Below, piece by piece: positions 15,482-15,620 of a DNA stretch of 15,620 nucleotides. The first letter of the stretch is position 1. Every line of letters begins with the position of its first letter. The notes under the pieces are model-generated. The model ran no database searches, was not told where the DNA came from, and was given only the letters and a program-made list of their open reading frames with translations. The stretch is from an uncultured Clostridia bacterium (GTDB taxonomy: Bacteria; Bacillota_A; Clostridia; TANB77; CAG-508): NCBI GenBank assembly GCA_947628465.1, contig CANQZZ010000026.1, forward strand, positions 1-15,620. Reading direction: 5' to 3'. A program made the translations under genes and the position numbers.

Positions 15482-15551
15482 ATTATATATCTTTTTACTA
15501 TTTTTTAAAAGGGTTTTTTAGTTTTTTTATCTAACTTTTTGCATTCGTCAA
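15482..15551 (-). promoter_or_regulatory. Possible promoter region upstream of recJ
   Basis: Two candidates exist on the minus strand. One is TTGACG (15551-15546) with TAAAAA 16 bases on; the other is a perfect TATAAT (15487-15482) with a poor -35 (TTTTAA, 15510-15505) 17 bases upstream. Neither is decisive. The remaining bases to 15620 are AT-rich and hold no gene I can support. Confidence 0.35.
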
Positions 15552-15620
15552 GTGAAAAAGTAAAAGCAATTATGAGAATAGTAAATATAATTTAGTCTTA
15601 CACAAGTCCTTAATGTATAA

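Noticed and set aside
15452..15620. A small gene or regulatory RNA upstream of recJ.
   Set aside because: The plus-strand ATG near 15573 opens only a few codons, and no convincing stem or tRNA-like fold is visible; only weak promoter candidates remain.
1..15620. CRISPR arrays, insertion sequences, tRNA or rRNA genes.
   Set aside because: No direct repeats with regular spacing, transposase motifs, terminal inverted repeats or tRNA cloverleaf patterns were seen on either strand.

Overview
The window comes from a very AT-rich, endospore-forming, low-GC Firmicute, most likely an anaerobic clostridium. The evidence is base composition, strong AGGAGG-type ribosome binding sites, the sporulation genes spoIIP and sleB, the Asp23/AmaP cluster and a formate-tetrahydrofolate ligase. 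I do not assign a genus. Almost every gene lies on the minus strand.

Read in the minus-strand direction of transcription (right to left) the layout is: (1) recJ, relA (RSH-type), a small metallo-beta-lactamase hydrolase and hisS, tightly packed and closed by a good intrinsic terminator; (2) spoIIP alone; (3) asp23, amaP, a DUF2273 protein, nusB, xseA, a membrane-anchored unknown, xseB and fhs, led by a promoter that overlaps a 15-bp inverted repeat; (4) sleB, whose ribosome binding site is buried in a terminator-like hairpin; (5) an MFS transporter on the plus strand, convergent with sleB and divergent from (6) yqeG. The genes cover DNA repair (recJ, xseA, xseB), stringent response and translation or transcription (relA, hisS, nusB), envelope homeostasis (asp23, amaP, DUF2273), one-carbon metabolism (fhs) and sporulation or germination (spoIIP, sleB).

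The main discovery concerns decoding. Five otherwise normal genes (yqeG, fhs, spoIIP, the MBL hydrolase and recJ) are each interrupted by +1 frameshifts, seven in all because the MBL gene and recJ have two each. Every one is the same event: an in-frame CGG followed by A or T, where skipping the C gives a glycine codon (GGA or GGT), mostly at a conserved family glycine, and restores a full-length protein. I searched all coding strands for CGG. These seven are the only in-frame CGG codons in the window; the other 16 coding-strand CGG trinucleotides are out of frame and harmless. CGT, CGC, CGA, AGA and AGG are used normally for arginine. The simplest reading is that this organism does not read CGG as arginine but decodes CGGN as glycine with a +1 shift, much like the AGG/CCC frameshifting described in Perkinsus mitochondria, here apparently in a bacterial chromosome. 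Sequencing error and gene decay fit the pattern poorly but cannot be excluded without reads, tRNA genes and proteomics.
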